This document shows positions 20,012 through 21,646 of a stretch of DNA of 21,646 bases, piece by piece. The DNA comes from an uncultured Clostridium sp. GTDB lineage: Bacteria > Bacillota > Clostridia > Clostridiales > Clostridiaceae. The first letter of the stretch is position 1. Each line of letters begins with the position of its first letter. The position numbers and the translations under genes are program-made. The stretch lies in the NCBI GenBank assembly GCA_900539375.1, contig UQBY01000038.1, positions 1 through 21,646 on the forward strand. Direction: 5' to 3'. Below the pieces are notes generated by a model. That model did no database searches and was not told the origin of the DNA. It saw only the letters and a list, made by a program, of their open reading frames with translations.

Positions 20012-21430
20012 TTATATTGAAAATTTTATTTGTTCATAATTATATTTTTTTTCATACTTACTATTTTTGATAGATATAAATTTATCATTTATATCTATTA
20101 ACTTAGAAAAATATTTTATTATTTCCTCTTTAAACTCTTCAGATATTGGAGGATATCCTGCATCAGGTACTAAATTATTTTCTGACTGATTAAAGCTTGT
20201 ATTTATTTCTTTGAAAGATAAATACATTTCAAAGCATCTTGCAAAAATTTCTGTTGGAGTTTTATAATAATCACGTTTTCTTTTTAAGTAATTATTATTG
20301 GTTAACAAAATATAATTTTCATATGCCTCTGTATATTTTTTAATCATGGGAACAAAATCTGTTTGTAATGACAATAAAGTTCCTTCATATAACGTATAGT
20401 CTATAAAATGTGCAAATTCATGAAGAAAACTGTCAGGATAGCTTAAGTCTATAGAAATGCAATTTCTATGTGGAAAAAATACTCCCTTTGCTTTATGTTT
20501 TCCTAACTTCCTCACTCTTAATTCTGGCTTATAAAAATTTATAAACTTTTCTAGATTCAATAAATTTTTAACATAAATAAACTCCTCTTCTATCAGTTTA
20601 AATTTATCTATATCTACATCTTCATCCAACTCTACATACTTAAAATCTTTTAATAATATTGTATGTTCCATTACTTCCTTTATTTTATTAGGTATATTTT
20701 TTTTGGTTTCAAAAGCTCTAGCACATTCAGATGATTTATTTTTTTCATACTTTTCTGTTAAAGCTTGAGATATATCTATCATTTGCATAAAACATAATAC
20801 ATTTAATATAAATGTACTTAATCTTTCATCTTCTCTAAACCTTAGAGATTGCTGGATATTAACTAAAGTCACTATATCATCAAGTTTTTTATTTGTGTAG
20901 TTATTGTTTGTCTCAAATAAGCACACATTATTAAATTCTTCACTAAAAAAATAATCTTTATTGTGAGAAACTTCTTGATAACATATATCTAACATTTTTA
21001 AATAGCCATATATGTATGATATATCTAATACTCTTATCCTTCTATTTGGTTCTCCTGGAACAACCCTATAATAAACATTTAAATTATAAGATTGTTTTAT
21101 ACTTTTTACTCTTTTAGTTGTAAAAACTTCTAGTTTATTTCCTTTTAAATCTGTGATTCTTGCCACATAAAATAAATCTTCTTCTTGAGAAAAAGTTCTC
21201 AATTTTTCTTGAAGATTTTGTTCTACTATTAATTTAAGTTCTACATTGAAATTGGTAAATCTTAAATGCTTTTCAATTTCTTCTGAAGTTATATTTTTTA
21301 AATCTTTCCCAAAGAAATTAACTATTTTTTCCATGTTTTTCATTATAGATTTACTCTTATCAATCTTTAACTTTGATAATCCTCTCTCTTCCTTACTTCT
21401 TTTTAATGTAGTTACTCTTTTTTTCAACAT
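20012..21430 (-). CDS. Zinc-metallopeptidase-like protein with HEFAH motif, 472 aa
   Basis: Residues 337-341 read HEFAH, the HExxH zinc-peptidase signature, followed by FIDY, and 53 residues on comes KTPTEIFARCFEMYLSF (390-406), where a Glu can be the third ligand. This pair, HE-x-x-H...D-Y with ElFARaFE-x-Y, resembles the metallopeptidase-like domain I recall from large polyvalent proteins of phages and plasmids (LPD1 type); the assignment is moderate. The N-terminal 300 residues are not recognised; the first 35 are very basic. No signal peptide, so cytosolic or co-injected. Transcribed alone from the promoter at 21546-21574 with its own leader terminator; AAGGAGG lies just upstream of ATG 21430. 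Its place before the pilus operon may mean co-regulation. Confidence 0.72.
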   Translation of the reverse strand: MLKKRVTTLKRSKEERGLSKLKIDKSKSIMKNMEKIVNFFGKDLKNITSEEIEKHLRFTNFNVELKLIVEQNLQEKLRTFSQEEDLFYVARITDLKGNKLEVFTTKRVKSIKQSYNLNVYYRVVPGEPNRRIRVLDISYIYGYLKMLDICYQEVSHNKDYFFSEEFNNVCLFETNNNYTNKKLDDIVTLVNIQQSLRFREDERLSTFILNVLCFMQMIDISQALTEKYEKNKSSECARAFETKKNIPNKIKEVMEHTILLKDFKYVELDEDVDIDKFKLIEEEFIYVKNLLNLEKFINFYKPELRVRKLGKHKAKGVFFPHRNCISIDLSYPDSFLHEFAHFIDYTLYEGTLLSLQTDFVPMIKKYTEAYENYILLTNNNYLKRKRDYYKTPTEIFARCFEMYLSFKEINTSFNQSENNLVPDAGYPPISEEFKEEIIKYFSKLIDINDKFISIKNSKYEKKYNYEQIKFSI

Positions 21431-21449
21431 TTTTTACCTCCTTGAACAT

Positions 21450-21483
21450 AAAAATCTCTAGCAACTTATAGTTACTAGAGATT
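21450..21483 (-). terminator. Leader terminator (attenuator) of the metallopeptidase-like gene
   Basis: Minus strand: AATCTCTAGTAAC pairs with GTTGCTAGAGATT over a 5-nt loop (one G-U), then TTTATG. The U-run is short. It ends about 7-10 bases before the AAGGAGG ribosome site. The element AACAGTAAGTAAAATAAAAG (21484-21503) precedes it, preceded by a GTTAT...ATAAC hairpin. Confidence 0.65.
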
Positions 21484-21545
21484 CTTTTATTTTACTTACT
21501 GTTATATTGTTACATAACCCAAAATATTTAATATTACATTTTGAT

Positions 21546-21574
21546 ATTATAACATTTTTATCTAAATATTACAA
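21546..21574 (-). promoter_or_regulatory. Promoter of the metallopeptidase-like gene
   Basis: Minus strand: TTGTAA (21569-21574), 17-nt spacer, TATAAT (21546-21551). The shared leader element begins 42 bases after the -10 box, against 41 bases in the PRTRC-like operon leader. No gene is evident in the remaining bases to the window end. Confidence 0.6.
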
Positions 21575-21646
21575 TTAATTAACTCCTTATCCAGCTTTAA
21601 AGAGTAAATTTGTTTATGTTTATTAAAAATTTCTTTTTAAATATCT

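Overview
The base composition is very low in G+C, the Shine-Dalgarno sequences are strong AGGAGG types, and the genes are packed into short overlapping operons. With the protein families present, this points to a low-GC Firmicute, most likely a Clostridium or close relative. An actin-like partition pair (parM/parR), a plasmid-type SSB, a ThiF/E2-like PRTRC cassette and no chromosomal housekeeping genes indicate a plasmid, or part of one. Species and plasmid type cannot be fixed from sequence alone.

Layout. (1) 1-101: a perfect 54-bp palindrome followed by a terminator hairpin. (2) 217-2540, minus strand: a small operon (38-aa ORF, 87-aa ORF, ssb with 51-bp C-terminal repeats, 158-aa ORF) and a separate 152-aa gene; the 152- and 158-aa proteins share a motif. 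(3) 2586-6249, minus: an eight-gene operon holding a PRTRC-like cassette, namely a ThiF/E1-like enzyme, a PRTRC-B/E2-like protein, a candidate ubiquitin-like protein ending in Gly, and small unknowns. (4) 8956-6260, minus: a TPR protein and a 763-aa PP-loop/PAPS-reductase-like iron-sulfur enzyme. (5) 9188-11063, minus: parM-parR with iteron-like repeats around the promoter. (6) 11123-14135, plus: an AT-only inverted repeat, a degenerate tyrosine-recombinase-like protein and a 540-aa orphan, the only plus-strand genes. (7) 14202-19892, minus: a compact Tad-like pilus operon (TadA, TadB, TadC, two near-identical Flp-like pilins, two pseudopilin-like proteins, CpaB) without a visible prepilin peptidase. 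(8) 20012-21574, minus: a 472-aa HEFAH metallopeptidase-like protein.

How it works together: parM/parR would segregate the replicon, and SSB plus one of the plus-strand proteins may serve replication. The pilus operon gives the host a surface or transfer structure, and the E1/E2-like cassette may modify proteins or small molecules.

The most striking feature is regulatory. Five minus-strand operons carry an intrinsic terminator in the 5' leader, upstream of the first Shine-Dalgarno. Each terminator is preceded by a related element (roughly A-A-Y-A-G-T-A-N-G-T-A-A followed by an A-rich stretch) and usually a small upstream hairpin. In four of the five a promoter-like sequence lies upstream of the terminator, so the operons look controlled by a common attenuation or antitermination mechanism.
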